A stretch of 6,627 bases of DNA, from positions 1 to 6,627 of the forward strand of contig CAMEZN010000100.1 in the NCBI GenBank assembly GCA_945947845.1, read 5' to 3'. Each line of letters opens with the position of its first letter. The first letter of the stretch is position 1. Made by a program: the position numbers and the translations under genes. This document shows positions 5,378 through 6,627 of the stretch, one piece after another. The notes beneath the pieces are model-generated. The model was not told where the DNA came from. It was given only the letters and a program-made list of their open reading frames with translations, and ran no database searches. The DNA comes from an uncultured Mucispirillum sp. (GTDB lineage Bacteria; Chrysiogenota; Deferribacteres; Deferribacterales; Mucispirillaceae).

Positions 5378-6627
5378 ATGCGGTTAATGAGTAAAATTAT
5401 ACTAATAATTTGTATTGTTGTGCTGATAGTTTCTATACCAGCAATAACTCTGCTTTGGAAAAATCAGCAGAAAACAGTTCGTGAGCAGGCTCATATTCGT
5501 GCTCAGGCAATCTATCAAATGATAGTTGTTACAAGGCAGTGGGTGGCAGATAATAGAGATGCGGTTGACCCTGTGCCTGCTGTTGTTACAAAAGAATTGG
5601 CAAAATATGCTGACCATATGGCAACATTTAAATTCCATATCACAAGCAACAAACTTGTAAACCCAGAAAATGCACCAAATAATTTTGAAAAATATGCTCT
5701 TAAAAAAATTGAAAACGAAAATCTCTCTGAATATGCAGATGTGCATATAGATGATAACAAAAATAAGTTTTACCGCTATGCTGCACCACTTTATATTAAT
5801 AAATCATGTCTTGCCTGCCATGATAACCAAGATTACAGGATAGATGATGTTCGGGGATTAATCTCCATTATTTTTCCACTTGAAGAAATGGAAAATTCTA
5901 TTGCAAGCAGCAATAAAATCACTTCTTATGCTGTAATTATCGGGCTTATTATTCTGATTGTAAGTATTAGTTTTTCTATTTACATACTTGTTATAAGGCA
6001 TTTAAGAACATTACAAAAAGCAGCTGATGCTATGCGGCATGGTATTAGAGAAGAAACAAACATAAAAACAGATGATGAAATAGAAAATTTATCTCTTGCT
6101 TTTGACCAAATGAGCTTACAGATTGTTAATAATGAAGAAATATTAACAAAAAATCTGCAACAGGCAGTATCTAAATATATAGATTTAGTCAAAGAACTAG
6201 AATTAAAAAATAAAAAATTAGACAGCTTAAATAACTTAAAGTCAGACCTGCTTGATTCTGTTGCCCATGAAATCAGAACTCCACTTACAAAAATACTTTC
6301 CTATTCAGAACTCTTAAATGATGAAAGAGTGCTGGAACAATCTGATATGAGAGAAAAATTTACATCTGCTTTAAAACATAATGTAAATGTATTAAAAAAT
6401 ATGTTTAATGATATTATTACATTAAGCAGATTAGAGCATGACCAGCATACTTATCACCCTATACCTATACAGATTGAATACTTATTGCAGGATTTAATAT
6501 TCACTAATGAAATAGAAATTAATAGTAAGAATTTACAGATAATACAAAATGTTGAACCATATACAATAAATGTTGACGGTGAAACATTTTCTATTGCTAT
6601 ATCAAATATTTTATCAAATGCTATTAA
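5378..6627 (+). CDS. Sensor histidine kinase with a c-haem Tll0287-like (DUF3365) periplasmic domain (partial, 3' end missing)
   Basis: The frame is open for 416 codons to the right edge. Helix 1 (about 5-27) and helix 2 (about 183-207) flank a periplasmic domain of about 155 residues with Tll0287-like (DUF3365) features: ITSNKLVNPENAPNNFE around residues 89-105, and a haem c motif C144-LA-C-H148 in YINKSCLACHDN. A HAMP domain (about 208-260, including DDEIENLSLAFDQM) and a coiled coil (about 262-290) follow. Next come the HisKA domain with H297 in SVAHEIRTPLTKI and the start of the HATPase domain, with the N-box asparagines N410 and N414 just before the edge. It should sense redox state or a haem ligand outside the inner membrane and phosphorylate a response regulator, which is not in view. 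It lies 38 bases after napH with no clear terminator between, so it may belong to the nap operon. The start is uncertain: ATG 5378 has a weak site (AAGGT), and ATG 5387 (Met4) is equally possible. Confidence 0.88.
   Translation, partial: MRLMSKIILIICIVVLIVSIPAITLLWKNQQKTVREQAHIRAQAIYQMIVVTRQWVADNRDAVDPVPAVVTKELAKYADHMATFKFHITSNKLVNPENAPNNFEKYALKKIENENLSEYADVHIDDNKNKFYRYAAPLYINKSCLACHDNQDYRIDDVRGLISIIFPLEEMENSIASSNKITSYAVIIGLIILIVSISFSIYILVIRHLRTLQKAADAMRHGIREETNIKTDDEIENLSLAFDQMSLQIVNNEEILTKNLQQAVSKYIDLVKELELKNKKLDSLNNLKSDLLDSVAHEIRTPLTKILSYSELLNDERVLEQSDMREKFTSALKHNVNVLKNMFNDIITLSRLEHDQHTYHPIPIQIEYLLQDLIFTNEIEINSKNLQIIQNVEPYTINVDGETFSIAISNILSNAI

Noticed and set aside
5402..6192. Minus-strand open frames opposite the kinase gene
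   Set aside because: The plus strand encodes a continuous kinase with sensor, HAMP and HisKA domains; the antisense frames are by-products.

Overview
The window is AT-rich bacterial DNA carrying the core of a periplasmic nitrate reductase (Nap) locus. The gene order is napM-napA-napD-napG-napH, followed by a sensor histidine kinase. A multihaem c-type cytochrome gene points the other way from the same intergenic region. The layout resembles the napCMADGH cluster known from Desulfovibrio desulfuricans rather than the napFDAGHBC or napEDABC clusters of E. coli and alphaproteobacteria. Strong AT bias, multihaem cytochromes, a napM-type cluster and dense packing suggest an anaerobic, nitrate-respiring, diderm bacterium. 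A member of the Deferribacterota (for example a Mucispirillum-like gut organism) is my best guess. This is an inference from style and gene content, not from a database match.

Layout. Positions 1-458 (minus strand) hold the N-terminal 152 codons of a lipoprotein cytochrome with three CXXCH motifs in view; the gene runs off the left edge. Positions 459-649 are a divergent control region with promoter-like elements, a perfect 20-bp palindrome and direct TGCAAAA repeats. Positions 650-1057 encode a secreted tetrahaem cytochrome (NapM-like). Positions 1072-3537 encode the catalytic subunit NapA. Positions 3538-3611 contain a strong stem-loop. Positions 3612-3923 encode the NapD chaperone, 3920-4543 the four-cluster ferredoxin NapG, and 4545-5339 the membrane iron-sulfur quinol dehydrogenase NapH. 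From 5378 to the right edge runs a histidine kinase with a c-haem-type periplasmic sensor domain, cut off just inside its ATP-binding domain.

How the genes work together. NapH should take electrons from menaquinol and pass them through NapG and probably NapM to NapA, which reduces nitrate to nitrite in the periplasm. NapD should bind the Tat signal of NapA during cofactor loading. No NapB or NapC is present in the window, so NapM is the obvious candidate for the cytochrome that feeds NapA. The kinase carries a CXXCH in its extracytoplasmic domain and is placed to sense redox state or a haem ligand and so control the nap genes. Its response regulator is not visible.

Three points deserve attention: NapG has no Tat or other signal peptide; NapA has a Cys just after its Tat hydrophobic stretch, followed by a long low-complexity linker; and the divergent control region carries an unassigned perfect palindrome. 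No RNA genes, mobile elements or CRISPR arrays were seen, and no gene-free stretch exceeds 300 bases.
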